A DNA stretch of 38,675 bases from an uncultured Prevotellaceae bacterium (GCA_902800495.1 CADCET010000027.1:1-38675), one strand, 5' to 3'; counted from the first letter of the stretch, positions 22,893-32,361 are shown. Translations and numbers: made by a program. Notes: generated by a model from the sequence alone, not told the origin.

Positions 22893-24677
22893 ATGTCAGA
22901 ATTAACAAAGAACGTTAAGCCGCTCGACGACTTCAATTGGGACGAGTTTGAGAATGGTACCGTAGCAAGCGTCAGCAAGGAAGAGCTCGACAAGGCCTAC
23001 GACGAAACGCTGAACAAGGTGGCCGACCATCAGGTAGTTGACGGTAAGGTTATCTCGGTCGACAAGAAAGAGGTTGTTGTCAACATCGGCTACAAGAGCG
23101 ACGGCATCATCCCCGCTTCTGAGTTCCGTTACAACCCCGACCTGAAGATCGGCGACACCGTTGAGGTGTATGTTGAGAGCGCTGAGGACAAGAAGGGTCA
23201 GCTCATCCTGTCGCACAAGAAGGCTCGCCTGAGCAAGGCTTGGGACCGCGTCAACGCAGCTCTTGAGGCTGAGGAGATCTGCCAGGGCTTCATCAAGTGC
23301 CGCACGAAGGGTGGTATGATTGTCGACGTATTCGGCATCGAGGCCTTCCTGCCCGGTTCACAAATCGACGTTCACCCCATACGTGACTACGACCAGTTCG
23401 TTGGTAAGACGATGGAGTTCAAGATCGTGAAGATCAACCAGGAGTTCCGCAACGTTGTCGTCTCTCACAAGGCTCTCATCGAGGCTGAGCTGGAGGCACA
23501 GAAGAAGGAGATCATCGGCAAGCTCGAGAAGGGTCAGATCCTCGAAGGTACCGTCAAGAACATTACTTCTTACGGTGTATTCGTCGACCTGGGCGGTGTT
23601 GACGGACTCATCCACATCACCGACCTCAGCTGGGGCCGCGTCGACGACCCGAAGAAGGTTGTCGAGCTCGACCAGAAGATCAACGTCGTTATCCTCGACT
23701 TCGACGACGAGAAGAAGCGCATCGCCCTCGGTCTGAAGCAGCTCACTCCGCATCCTTGGGATGCTCTGGATGCTAACCTCAAGGTTGGCGACCACGTGAC
23801 TGGTAAGGTTGTCGTCATTGCCGACTACGGTGCATTCGTTGAGATTCAGCCTGGTGTTGAGGGTCTGATCCACGTCAGCGAGATGTCATGGAGCCAGCAC
23901 CTGCGTTCAGCTCAGGAGTTCCTGAAGGTTGGCGACGAGGTGGAGGCAGTCATCCTGACTCTCGACCGCGACGAGCGCAAGATGTCGCTGGGTATCAAGC
24001 AGCTGAAGGAAGATCCTTGGGAGGCTATCGAGGCCAAGTACCCCATCGGTTCGAAGCATAACGCTAAGGTTCGCAACTTCACCAACTTCGGCGTGTTTGT
24101 CGAGCTTGAGGAAGGTGTTGACGGTCTGATCCACATCAGCGACCTGAGCTGGACGAAGAAGGTGAAGCACCCCTCAGAGTTCACACAGGTTGGCGCTCCC
24201 ATCGACGTCATCGTGCTCGACATCGACAAGGAGAACCGTCGCCTGAGCCTCGGTCACAAGCAGCTTGAGGATAATCCTTGGGACGTCTTCGAGGAGAAGT
24301 ACACCGTCGGCTCCGTCCACACTGGTAAGATTACCGAGCTGCTGGAGAAGGGTGCCGTCGTTGCCCTCGACGAGAACGTTGAAGGCTTCGCTACTCCGAA
24401 GCACCTGCAGAAGGAAGATGGCTCACAGGCTCAGCTGGGCGAGGAACTGCCCTTCAAGGTCATTGAGTTCAACAAGGACTCTAAGCGCATCATCCTGAGC
24501 CACAGCCGCACCTTCGAGGATCCCGCCCGCGAGGAGAAGAAGGCTGCCGCCAAGAAGGCTCCGCGTGCCGCCAAGAAGGACGATACGCCGAAGATTGAGA
24601 ACGTTGCTGCCAGCACCACACTGGGCGACATCGACGTGCTCGCTGAACTGAAGGCTAAGATGGAGAAAGGCGAGTAG
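22893..24677 (+). CDS. rpsA: 30S ribosomal protein S1
   Basis: S1 binds mRNA on the small ribosomal subunit. The 594-residue protein carries successive S1 (OB-fold) domains, recognisable by repeated ITSYGVFVDLGGVDGLIHIT, IADYGAFVEIQPGVEGLIHV and FTNFGVFVELEEGVDGLIHI, with two more divergent copies at the N-terminus and one at the C-terminus. It ends in a Lys/Ala-rich tail. I start it at ATG 22893 (MSELTKNVKPLDDF); an upstream ATG at 22827 lies in the structured leader and would add an unconvincing basic peptide. Codon use is strongly biased, as expected for a highly expressed gene. A strong terminator follows. Confidence 0.95.
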   Translation: MSELTKNVKPLDDFNWDEFENGTVASVSKEELDKAYDETLNKVADHQVVDGKVISVDKKEVVVNIGYKSDGIIPASEFRYNPDLKIGDTVEVYVESAEDKKGQLILSHKKARLSKAWDRVNAALEAEEICQGFIKCRTKGGMIVDVFGIEAFLPGSQIDVHPIRDYDQFVGKTMEFKIVKINQEFRNVVVSHKALIEAELEAQKKEIIGKLEKGQILEGTVKNITSYGVFVDLGGVDGLIHITDLSWGRVDDPKKVVELDQKINVVILDFDDEKKRIALGLKQLTPHPWDALDANLKVGDHVTGKVVVIADYGAFVEIQPGVEGLIHVSEMSWSQHLRSAQEFLKVGDEVEAVILTLDRDERKMSLGIKQLKEDPWEAIEAKYPIGSKHNAKVRNFTNFGVFVELEEGVDGLIHISDLSWTKKVKHPSEFTQVGAPIDVIVLDIDKENRRLSLGHKQLEDNPWDVFEEKYTVGSVHTGKITELLEKGAVVALDENVEGFATPKHLQKEDGSQAQLGEELPFKVIEFNKDSKRIILSHSRTFEDPAREEKKAAAKKAPRAAKKDDTPKIENVAASTTLGDIDVLAELKAKMEKGE

Positions 24678-24702
24678 TCTTTTAAAATCCGTTAAATAAT
24701 GA

Positions 24703-24741
24703 GCGGTAGGGTGTAAAAATAACACCTTACCGCTTTTTTTT
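24703..24741 (+). terminator. Intrinsic terminator of rpsA
   Basis: GCGGTAGGGTGT and ACACCTTACCGC pair over 12 positions (one wobble) around an A-rich loop, followed by eight T residues, 26 bp after the rpsA stop. Confidence 0.92.
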
Positions 24742-24773
24742 CCGATTTTTTTATGGTTGTTTCAAAAATAAGT

Positions 24774-24785
24774 TGTAAATTTACA
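24774..24785 (+). promoter_or_regulatory. Candidate AraR operator (TGTAAATTTACA)
   Basis: A perfect 12-bp palindrome lies 49 bp before the first gene of the arabinose operon and in the expected promoter area, with an imperfect -7-like AAATTTTG just downstream. Position and symmetry suit a dimeric repressor, and the operon encodes an AraR-type regulator. The assignment is inference; I do not see a second full copy in the window. Confidence 0.45.
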
Positions 24786-24833
24786 CCCAAATTTTGAAAA
24801 AACCAGTTTAATTAAACTAAAAACCAAGTAACA

Positions 24834-26021
24834 ATGAAGAACCTGAAAGGTATCATTCTGGGCATGGGCGTTGCAACGGCAATGCTCGCCTCATGTGCTG
24901 GCGGACAGCAGGCTCCGCAGCTTACGGTATCGGGTCTCGACCCTGCCAAGTTCGACACAACGCTTCAAGACAAGCCCGTGAAGCTCTACACGCTGAAGAA
25001 CCAGAACGGTATGGAGGTGTGCATCACCAACTACGGCGGACGTGTGGTGTCGCTCGTCGTTCCCGACAAGGACGGCAAGCCCACAGACGTAGTGCTCGGC
25101 TTCGACAACATCGCACAGTATGCCGACACGCTGAACACGCCCACCGACTACGGATCAAGCGTAGGCCGCTATGCTAACCGCATCTGCGACGGTAAGTTCA
25201 CGCTCGACGGCGTGGAGTATCAGCTGCGTCAGAACGACCCGCACGAGGGCGACACACGCATCCACTGTCTGCACGGCGGCGGCGCTACGGGATGGATGAA
25301 CCAGGTGTACGACGTGATTGAGGTCAACGACTCGCTCATCAAGCTGCAGATCAAGGCTGCCGACGGCGAGAACGGATTCCCCGGAAACGTGGTGGCTACG
25401 ACGACCTATAAGGTGACAGCTGACAACGTGCTCGACATCGTTTGGGAGGCAACAACCGACAAACCGACCATCATCAACCAGACGAACCACAACTACTACA
25501 ACCTGAGCGGCGACTTCGAATCGGCTGCCTACGACCAGGTGCTCTACGTCAATGCCGACAACTTCACCGAGGCTGACTTCAGCTACATGCCTACTGGCAA
25601 GATCCTGCCCGTAGAAGGCACACCGATGGACTTCCGCACACCGCACGCCGTTGGCGACAGCATCAAGTCGGAATACTACCAGACGAAGAACGCTCACGGT
25701 TACGACCACAACTGGTGTCTGAACACCGCTGGCGACGACACACAGGTCTGCGCCAGCCTCTACAGCCCGAAGAGCGGTATCTTCATGGAGATGTTCACCA
25801 ACGAGCCTGGCGTACAGGTGTATAGCGGCAACTTCCAGGGTGTCGGCGGCGAGGAGAATGTCGTCCGCAAGCTCGGCAAGAAGTATCCGCAGCACGTCAG
25901 CGTCTGCCTTGAGAGCCAGAAGTATCCCGACTCGCCCAACCATCCTGAATGGGCCAGCCCGGTAGTGACTCCCGAGAAGCCTTACTACAGCCACGCAGCA
26001 TACAAATTTTCAATTAAGTAA
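24834..26021 (+). CDS. galM: Aldose 1-epimerase (mutarotase), lipoprotein
   Basis: A lipoprotein signal (MLASC lipobox, Cys at residue 21) directs this 395-residue enzyme to the cell envelope. GalM-family landmarks are ITNYGGRVVSLVVPD, GSSVGRYANRI, the catalytic His in INQTNHNYYNL, and the catalytic Glu in VCLESQKYPDSPNHPEW. It interconverts alpha and beta anomers of an aldose; as first gene of the arabinose operon it probably acts on L-arabinose before uptake, matching araM in Bacteroides arabinose loci. Expression is probably under the palindrome at 24774. Confidence 0.9.
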   Translation: MKNLKGIILGMGVATAMLASCAGGQQAPQLTVSGLDPAKFDTTLQDKPVKLYTLKNQNGMEVCITNYGGRVVSLVVPDKDGKPTDVVLGFDNIAQYADTLNTPTDYGSSVGRYANRICDGKFTLDGVEYQLRQNDPHEGDTRIHCLHGGGATGWMNQVYDVIEVNDSLIKLQIKAADGENGFPGNVVATTTYKVTADNVLDIVWEATTDKPTIINQTNHNYYNLSGDFESAAYDQVLYVNADNFTEADFSYMPTGKILPVEGTPMDFRTPHAVGDSIKSEYYQTKNAHGYDHNWCLNTAGDDTQVCASLYSPKSGIFMEMFTNEPGVQVYSGNFQGVGGEENVVRKLGKKYPQHVSVCLESQKYPDSPNHPEWASPVVTPEKPYYSHAAYKFSIK

Positions 26022-26051
26022 TTGACAATTGATAATTGAAAATTGACAATT
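26020..26051. repeat. AATTG-rich spacer repeat
   Basis: The 30-bp spacer before the MFS gene is a chain of ATTGACAATT/ATAATTGAAA units. Similar but shorter AATTG runs precede araD (29985-30003) and, degenerated, araT (27524-27555). It supplies an A/T-rich stretch in place of a Shine-Dalgarno site. Confidence 0.7.
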
Positions 26052-27521
26052 ATGACACAATCGGAAAACGGTAGCAAAGGCTACCTCATCAGTATCGTTA
26101 TGGTGGCCGTCTTGGGCGGACTGCTGTTCGGATATGACACCGCTGTTATCTCGGGCGCCGAGAAGGGTCTGCAGGCTTTCTTCAAGACGGCAGGCGACTT
26201 CGACTACACCGACGGCTGGCACGGCTTTACTTCTGCTTCGGCACTCATCGGCTGTATCATCGGCTCGGCACTCTCAGGATTCTTAGCTACGAACCTCGGC
26301 CGTAAGAAGTCGCTGATCATTGCAGGCCTGCTGTTCTTTATCTCAGCATTAGGCTCGATGGACCCTGAGTTCCTGTTCTTTGAATACGGACAGCCTTCCT
26401 ATTCGCTGGCTCTGATGTTCAACTTCTATCGCGTCATCGGTGGCGTCGGCGTAGGACTGGCTTCGGCTATCTGCCCGATGTATATCGGCGAGGTGGCCCC
26501 CTCTAATATTAGAGGTATGCTCGTGTCGTGGAACCAGTTTGCCATCATCTTCGGCCAGTTAGTGGTCTACTTCGTCAACTTCTTCATCTTAGGCGACCAC
26601 ATGCAGCCGCTCGTCGAGGATATTGGCAAGCAGATTGCTGACATCACCCCCGCAGCACAGTGGACGGTGGAGACCGGTTGGCGCTATATGTTTGGTTCTG
26701 AGGCAGTTCCCGCAGGACTCTTCGCCCTGCTCATCTGCTTCGTTCCCGAGACACCGCGTTATCTCGTCAGCATCGGTCAGGACCAGAAGGCTTTGGGCAT
26801 CCTGTCGAAGATCAACGGACAGAGCAAGGCCGCCCAGATTCTGCAGGACATCAAGGACACGATGGTTGTGAAGACCGAGAAGCTGATGACCTACGGTTTC
26901 GTCTGCATCTTCGTGGGTATCATGCTCAGCGTGTTCCAGCAGGCCGTCGGCATCAACGCCGTTCTGTACTACGCTCCGCGCATCTTCGGCGATATGGGTA
27001 TGGACGACCCGATGATGCTGACCGTCTTCATGGGCGTCATCAACATCCTGTTCACCCTCGTGGCTATCTTCACCGTCGAGAAGTGGGGCCGCAAGCCGCT
27101 GCTCATCTGCGGTTCGTTAGGTATGGCTATTGGCGCTTTCGGCGTCGCCGTCACCTTCGGCAACCAGAGCATGGCTTTAGTCACCGCAGCCTCGCTGCTG
27201 GTCTACTCGGCCTCGTTCATGTTCTCGTGGGGTCCCATCACGTGGGTGCTCATTGCCGAGATCTTCCCCAACACCATTCGTGGTGGCGCAGTAGCCATCG
27301 CCGTCGCTTTCCAGTGGATTTCAAACTTCATCGTCTCGTCGTCGTTCGTGCCTATGTTCAATATGCACCTCACCGAGGGTGACGACTTCGGCCACTGGTT
27401 CACCTACGGTCTCTATGGCATCATCTGCATCATCGCCGCCCTCTTCGTCTGGAAGCTCGTTCCCGAGACCAAAGGCAAGACCCTCGAAGACATGACTGCT
27501 ATGTGGAAGAATCGTAAATAA
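26052..27521 (+). CDS. Sugar:proton symporter, MFS (XylE/AraE-like)
   Basis: This 489-residue, 12-helix transporter shows the sugar-porter signatures GGLLFGYDTAVISGAEKGLQ, NLGRKKSL, the RGMLVSWNQFAIIFGQ segment, PETPRYLVS, the QQAVGINAVLYYAPRIF sugar-binding helix, and PETKGKTLEDM at the C-terminus. These place it with XylE-type D-xylose/L-arabinose proton symporters. The start is ATG 26052 rather than the TTG 9 bp upstream. It sits second in the arabinose operon, so L-arabinose is the likely substrate; xylose is the main alternative. Confidence 0.88.
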   Translation: MTQSENGSKGYLISIVMVAVLGGLLFGYDTAVISGAEKGLQAFFKTAGDFDYTDGWHGFTSASALIGCIIGSALSGFLATNLGRKKSLIIAGLLFFISALGSMDPEFLFFEYGQPSYSLALMFNFYRVIGGVGVGLASAICPMYIGEVAPSNIRGMLVSWNQFAIIFGQLVVYFVNFFILGDHMQPLVEDIGKQIADITPAAQWTVETGWRYMFGSEAVPAGLFALLICFVPETPRYLVSIGQDQKALGILSKINGQSKAAQILQDIKDTMVVKTEKLMTYGFVCIFVGIMLSVFQQAVGINAVLYYAPRIFGDMGMDDPMMLTVFMGVINILFTLVAIFTVEKWGRKPLLICGSLGMAIGAFGVAVTFGNQSMALVTAASLLVYSASFMFSWGPITWVLIAEIFPNTIRGGAVAIAVAFQWISNFIVSSSFVPMFNMHLTEGDDFGHWFTYGLYGIICIIAALFVWKLVPETKGKTLEDMTAMWKNRK

Positions 27522-27559
27522 ATAGTAAATTGTAAATCGTCAAATAGAAAATTAATCTT

Positions 27560-29305
27560 ATGAATTGGAGTTCACATGAATTCATCTGGCTCGACTGGGT
27601 AGTTCTCATCGTCGGCCTGTTAGGTGTGGTGGCAGCTGTATGGTATGCCATTTGGAAAGACAAGAAAGCCCAGCAGGGCGAAGATTCGTCAGCTTACCTC
27701 TTCGGTAAGGGCGAACCTTGGTACGTAATCGGTATGGCCATCTTTGCCGCCAACATCGGCTCCGAGCACCTTGTAGGTCTCGCCGGAACTGGTGCTAAGG
27801 ACGGCGTTGGTATGGCTCACTGGGAGATGCAGGGCTGGATGATCCTCATCCTCGGCTGGCTGTTCGTTCCCTTCTATCAGCTGCTCATCAACAAGATGGG
27901 TAAGATCATCACGATGCCCGACTTCCTGAAGTTCCGCTACACCCAGCGCACGGGTTCGTGGCTGTCAATCATCACGCTGGTGGCCTACGTGCTCACGAAA
28001 GTGTCGGTGACGGCCTTCACGGGCGGTATCTTCTTCAAGTTCCTGCTCGGCATCCCGTTCTGGTACGGCGCTATCGGCCTGATTGCCATCACGGCAGTCT
28101 TCACCGTCTTCGGCGGTATGAAGGGTGTGATGACGCTCTCTACCATCCAGACACCTATTCTTATTATAGGCTCGTTCCTCGTGCTGTTCCTTGGTCTGAA
28201 CATGCTCGGCGACGGCAGCATCACGGCTGGTTGGAGCGAGATGATGCGCGTTTGTAACGCTGCCCACGACGGTTTCGGAACGACCCACATGTTCCATCCC
28301 GATCCCGCCGACCCGATGTATCCGCAGTTCCCGGGCTACGTGGTGTTCCTCGGTGCCTCAATCATCGGTTTCTGGTACTGGTGTACTGACCAGCATATCG
28401 TTCAGCGTGTACTCGGTCAGGTGCCTGGTGAGGACAACAAGGAGGTGATGAAGCGCGCTCGTCGCGGTACCATCGCTGCCGGTTTCTTCAAGATTCTCCC
28501 CTGCTTCATGTTCCTCATTCCCGGTATGATTGCCTATGCCCTCTCGCTGAAGAGCGGCAGCGGTATCGAGATGGACATCATGAACCACGAGTCGACCGAC
28601 GGCGCCTTCGCCATGATGGTGAAGAACATCCTGCCTGCCGGCATCAAGGGTATCGTGACCATCGGCTTCGTCTGCGCACTCGTCGCTTCGTTGGCAGCCT
28701 TCTTCAACAGCTGCGCTACCCTCTTCACCGAGGACTTCTACAAGCCCATGAAGAAGGGTAAGAGCGAGGCTCACTACGTCTTTGTCGGCCGTACCGCTAC
28801 CGTCGTTGTCGTGCTGCTCGGTCTGGCTTGGATGCCGATCATGATGAACATGGGCAACCTCTACTCTTACCTGCAGGACATCCAGTCGCTCATTGCTCCG
28901 GCTATGGTGGCTGTGTTCACCCTCGGTATCTTCTCGAAGAAGATTACGCCGAAGGCTGGTGAATGGGGACTTATCGGCGGCTTCCTCATCGGTATGATCC
29001 GCCTGATTACCAACGTCGTCACCGACTCAGGCAAGGCTGCTATGGATGGTGCTTTCTGGGAGAACACCGCTTGGTTCTGGCAGACCAACTGGCTCATCTT
29101 CGAGTGCTGGCTGCTGGTGTTCATCATCCTGCTGATGGTGGCTGTGAGCTTCTTCACACCTGCACCCTCGAAAGAGCAAGTCGACGCCATCACCTTCTCG
29201 GCTGATTTCAAGAAGTCTATCAAGGAGAGCTGGGGTGCCTTCGACGTCATTGGTACACTCGTCGTCATCGGCCTCTGCGCCTGCTTCTATGCATACTTCT
29301 GGTAA
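27560..29305 (+). CDS. Sodium:solute symporter (SSS), AraT-like
   Basis: A 581-residue multi-pass transporter of the SSS/SGLT family. Evidence includes GMAIFAANIGSEHLVGLAGT in helix 1, the FLKFRYTQRTGSWLS loop, VFGGMKGVMTLSTIQTPILI and WYWCTDQHIVQRVLGQVPGE, all typical of SGLT-like sugar symporters. In Bacteroides thetaiotaomicron the arabinose locus carries an SSS transporter (AraT) next to araR, and the same order is seen here (3 bp before araR). It gives the operon a second, sodium-coupled uptake route beside the MFS protein. Confidence 0.88.
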   Translation: MNWSSHEFIWLDWVVLIVGLLGVVAAVWYAIWKDKKAQQGEDSSAYLFGKGEPWYVIGMAIFAANIGSEHLVGLAGTGAKDGVGMAHWEMQGWMILILGWLFVPFYQLLINKMGKIITMPDFLKFRYTQRTGSWLSIITLVAYVLTKVSVTAFTGGIFFKFLLGIPFWYGAIGLIAITAVFTVFGGMKGVMTLSTIQTPILIIGSFLVLFLGLNMLGDGSITAGWSEMMRVCNAAHDGFGTTHMFHPDPADPMYPQFPGYVVFLGASIIGFWYWCTDQHIVQRVLGQVPGEDNKEVMKRARRGTIAAGFFKILPCFMFLIPGMIAYALSLKSGSGIEMDIMNHESTDGAFAMMVKNILPAGIKGIVTIGFVCALVASLAAFFNSCATLFTEDFYKPMKKGKSEAHYVFVGRTATVVVVLLGLAWMPIMMNMGNLYSYLQDIQSLIAPAMVAVFTLGIFSKKITPKAGEWGLIGGFLIGMIRLITNVVTDSGKAAMDGAFWENTAWFWQTNWLIFECWLLVFIILLMVAVSFFTPAPSKEQVDAITFSADFKKSIKESWGAFDVIGTLVVIGLCACFYAYFW

Positions 29306-29308
29306 ACG

Positions 29309-29983
29309 ATGAAATACTACGAAGGATACACCAAAGTTCTGGTATCGGTCGACTGCATTATCTTCGGCTTCGACGAAGGTAAGCTGAAGATTCTGATTGG
29401 TCGCAGAAAATATAATCCCGGACGTGGCGAATGGAGCCTCTATGGAGGCTTCGTCGCCGCCGACGAGGATGTTGACGATGCCGCAAAGCGTACACTCTAC
29501 GAACTAACAGGTATGCGTCACATCTACATGAATCAGGTGGGCGCTTTTGGAAGAGTTGACCGCGACCCGGGCGAACGTGTGGTATCTATAGCCTACTACG
29601 CACTCATCAACGTGAGTGAATATGACGAGAAACTGCGACTGGAACATGGATTGGAATGGGTCGATGTAGACAATATTCCACAGATGTATTCCGACCATAA
29701 CGAGATGGTCAGTAAAGCCCATCGGCTGATGCAGGACAAGCTGAAGACCGAACCTATCGGCTTCCGACTCCTGCCTCATCTGTTCACACTGACACAGTTG
29801 CAGCGGCTCTACGAGGTGGTTTACGGCGCAGAGCTTGACAAGCGCAATTTCCGCAAGCGCGTCAAGGATATGGACTTCATCGAGAAGACGGAGCTCATTG
29901 ACAAGAAAAGCTCGAAGCGTGGTGCCTATCTCTACCGTTTTAACCGTCGTATTTACGACGAGGAACCAAACTTTAAGATGTAA
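29309..29983 (+). CDS. araR: Nudix-related transcriptional regulator AraR
   Basis: This 224-residue protein has an N-terminal Nudix fold (LYGGFVAADEDVDDAAKRTL) in which the catalytic REXXEE core is lost (RTLYEL), so hydrolase activity is unlikely. A C-terminal winged-helix domain follows (FTLTQLQRLYEVVYG, NFRKRVKDMDFIE, then KRGAYLYRFNRRIY). This is the architecture of NrtR-type regulators and specifically of the Bacteroides AraR, which senses L-arabinose. It is embedded in the arabinose operon it should control. The 12-bp palindrome at 24774 is the candidate target. Confidence 0.88.
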   Translation: MKYYEGYTKVLVSVDCIIFGFDEGKLKILIGRRKYNPGRGEWSLYGGFVAADEDVDDAAKRTLYELTGMRHIYMNQVGAFGRVDRDPGERVVSIAYYALINVSEYDEKLRLEHGLEWVDVDNIPQMYSDHNEMVSKAHRLMQDKLKTEPIGFRLLPHLFTLTQLQRLYEVVYGAELDKRNFRKRVKDMDFIEKTELIDKKSSKRGAYLYRFNRRIYDEEPNFKM

Positions 29984-30003
29984 ACAATTGAAAATTGAAC
30001 ATT

Positions 30004-30708
30004 ATGTTAGAAGAACTGAAACAGAAAGTATTCAAGGCCAATCTTGACCTCGTGAAGCAGGGTTTGGTCATCTTTACATGGGGCAACGTCTCGGGTATCG
30101 ACCGCGAGAAGGGCCTCGTTGTCATCAAACCGTCGGGCGTCAGTTACGACGAGATGAAAGCTGAGGATATGGTCGTTGTAGACCTGAACACCGGCGAGGT
30201 GGTCGACGGAGAACTCAACCCGTCGAGCGACACGCCCACACACCTTGTATTATATAAGGCATTCCCCAACATTCAGGGCGTCGTACACACCCACTCCACC
30301 TATGCTACAGCCTTTGCACAAGCAGGTCGCGACATCCCCAACATCGGCACTACACACGCCGACTACTTCTATCAGGACATCCCCTGTACGCGCGATATGA
30401 CTGAGGCAGAGGTGAAGGGACAGTATGAGTTAGAGACGGGCAACGTCATCGTTGACGAGATCCTGAACATCCGCAAGATCAATCCCGACCATACACCCGC
30501 CGTACTGGTGAAGAATCACGGACCGTTCTCGTGGGGCACATCGCCCGACAATGCCGTCTACAACGCCAAAGTGATGGAGCAGTGTGCCAAGATGGCCTTC
30601 GTGTCGTTCTCGGTCAACCCGAATACGACCATGAACCCGCTGCTCGTCGAGAAGCACTATATGCGCAAGCACGGGCCAAACGCCTACTACGGACAGAAGA
30701 AAAAGTAA
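30004..30708 (+). CDS. araD: L-ribulose-5-phosphate 4-epimerase
   Basis: AraD converts L-ribulose 5-phosphate to D-xylulose 5-phosphate, the last arabinose-specific step. The 234-residue protein has the class II aldolase-like fold with [20 protein letters not shown], the zinc ligands in [14 protein letters not shown], and a third His in [10 protein letters not shown]. Its length matches E. coli AraD. The start is ATG 30004 ([10 protein letters not shown]); a TTG at 29995 is less likely. It follows araR by 20 bp of AATTG-rich spacer. Confidence 0.93.
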   Translation: MLEELKQKVFKANLDLVKQGLVIFTWGNVSGIDREKGLVVIKPSGVSYDEMKAEDMVVVDLNTGEVVDGELNPSSDTPTHLVLYKAFPNIQGVVHTHSTYATAFAQAGRDIPNIGTTHADYFYQDIPCTRDMTEAEVKGQYELETGNVIVDEILNIRKINPDHTPAVLVKNHGPFSWGTSPDNAVYNAKVMEQCAKMAFVSFSVNPNTTMNPLLVEKHYMRKHGPNAYYGQKKK

Positions 30709-30718
30709 GCCACCCTTT

Positions 30719-30822
30719 CATCCCCCGAGGGGGATACTATAGTAAAGAAACTATCAATACCAATAATTCAAGACCCAAGCCCTGTTACGGTCCTCCCCCT
30801 CAGGGGAGTTAGTGGGGGGCCA
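30719..30822. repeat. GC-rich palindromic repeat between araD and araA
   Basis: The 120-bp spacer contains ATCCCCCGAGGGGGAT near its left side and CTCCCCCTCAGGGGAGTTAG with a following GTGGGGGGCC near its right side, separated by about 60 A/T-rich bases. The same type of element occurs in and around the primase gene (36899-36930, 37146-37209, 37765-37903). It could attenuate araA or simply be a mobile repeat. Confidence 0.75.
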
Positions 30823-30828
30823 AATATT

Positions 30829-32361
30829 ATGTTTGAAAATTTAGAGATTTGGTGGGTAACTGGTGCACAGTTGCTCTATGGAGGTGATGCAGTGGTGGCC
30901 GTTGACGGGCACTCAAAGGAGATGGTCGAGGGCCTGAACGCCTCGGGCAACATCCCTGTGAAGATTGTATATAAGGGAACGGCCAACAGCTCGAAGGAAG
31001 TAGAGCAGGTGATGCTGGCTGCCAACAACGACGAGAAGTGCGTGGGTATCATCACGTGGATGCACACCTTCTCGCCCGCTAAGATGTGGATCAAGGGTCT
31101 GCAGCAGCTGCAGAAGCCCCTACTCCACTTCCACACCCAGTACAATGCCGAAATTCCCTGGGCCGACATCGACATGGACTTCATGAACCTGAACCAGAGC
31201 GCTCACGGCGACATCGAGTTCGGACACATCTGCACCCGTATGCGCATTGCCCGCAAGGTGGTCTGCGGCTACTGGAAGGACGAGAAGGCTCAGCAGCAGA
31301 TTGCCGTCTGGGCTCGCGTAGCTGCTGGTGTGGCTGACGCTCACAACGTGCGCTGCCTGATGTTCGGTATGAACATGAACAATGTGGCCGTTACCGACGG
31401 CGACCGCGTGGAGTTCGAGCAGCGTCTGGGCTATCATGTAGACTACTATCCCGTGAGCTCGCTGATGGAGTACTTCAAGCAGGTGACCGACGCTGAGGCC
31501 GACGCACTCGTTGAGGAGTATAAGAAGCTGTATACCATTAAGATAGACGAAAGCGGCGAAGCTGTTTATTGGGAGAAAGTGAAGAACGCCGCAAAGGCTG
31601 AGATTGCCCTGCGTCGCGTGCTGAAGGATGAGGGCGCTACTGCCTTCACCACCAACTTCGACGACCTCGGCGACGCCAATATCGACGACCCGAACTTCTG
31701 TGGCTTCGACCAGATTCCCGGTCTGGCTTCGCAGCGCTTGATGCAGGAAGGCTACGGCTTCGGCGCTGAGGGCGACTGGAAGACGGCCTGTCTCTACCGC
31801 ACCCTCTGGGTCATCCAGCAGGGTATGCCTATCGGCTGCTCGTTCCTCGAGGACTACACGCTGAACTTCGCTGGCGACCGCTCATCGTGCCTGCAGAGCC
31901 ACATGCTCGAGATCTGCCCGCTCATCGCTACCGACAAACCCAAGCTCGAAGTTCACTTCCTCGGCATTGGTATCCGCAAGCAGCAGACCGCCCGCCTCGT
32001 CTTCACCTCTAAGACCGGCGCTGGTATCAAGGCTACTGTCGTCGACCTCGGCAACCGCTTCCGCCTCATTTCTCAGGAGGTGGAGTGCATCGAGCCGAAG
32101 CCGATGCCCAAGCTGCCCGTTGCCTCTGCCCTGTGGATTCCCCAGCCCACGTTCGAGATTGGTGCTGCCGCCTGGATTCTCGCTGGCGGTACTCACCACT
32201 CTGCCTTCTCCTACGACATCAACGAGGAGTACTGGGAGGACTTCGCCGAGATGCTCGGCATCGAGTATGTCAAGATCAACAAGGACACCAACATCGCCGA
32301 CTTCAAGCAGACCCTCCGCAACAACGAGGTCTACTTCATGCTGAACAAGGCGCTGAAGTAA
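30829..32361 (+). CDS. araA: L-arabinose isomerase
   Basis: AraA interconverts L-arabinose and L-ribulose and binds manganese. The 510-residue length is normal. Landmarks are EIWWVTGAQLLYG at the N-terminus, the metal-binding Glu residues in GFGAEGDWKTA and CSFLEDYTLNF, and His residues in SHMLEICP and GGTHHSAFSYD. It is the last gene of the arabinose operon here; the expected L-ribulokinase gene araB does not follow. A strong terminator lies 50 bp downstream. Confidence 0.95.
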   Translation: MFENLEIWWVTGAQLLYGGDAVVAVDGHSKEMVEGLNASGNIPVKIVYKGTANSSKEVEQVMLAANNDEKCVGIITWMHTFSPAKMWIKGLQQLQKPLLHFHTQYNAEIPWADIDMDFMNLNQSAHGDIEFGHICTRMRIARKVVCGYWKDEKAQQQIAVWARVAAGVADAHNVRCLMFGMNMNNVAVTDGDRVEFEQRLGYHVDYYPVSSLMEYFKQVTDAEADALVEEYKKLYTIKIDESGEAVYWEKVKNAAKAEIALRRVLKDEGATAFTTNFDDLGDANIDDPNFCGFDQIPGLASQRLMQEGYGFGAEGDWKTACLYRTLWVIQQGMPIGCSFLEDYTLNFAGDRSSCLQSHMLEICPLIATDKPKLEVHFLGIGIRKQQTARLVFTSKTGAGIKATVVDLGNRFRLISQEVECIEPKPMPKLPVASALWIPQPTFEIGAAAWILAGGTHHSAFSYDINEEYWEDFAEMLGIEYVKINKDTNIADFKQTLRNNEVYFMLNKALK

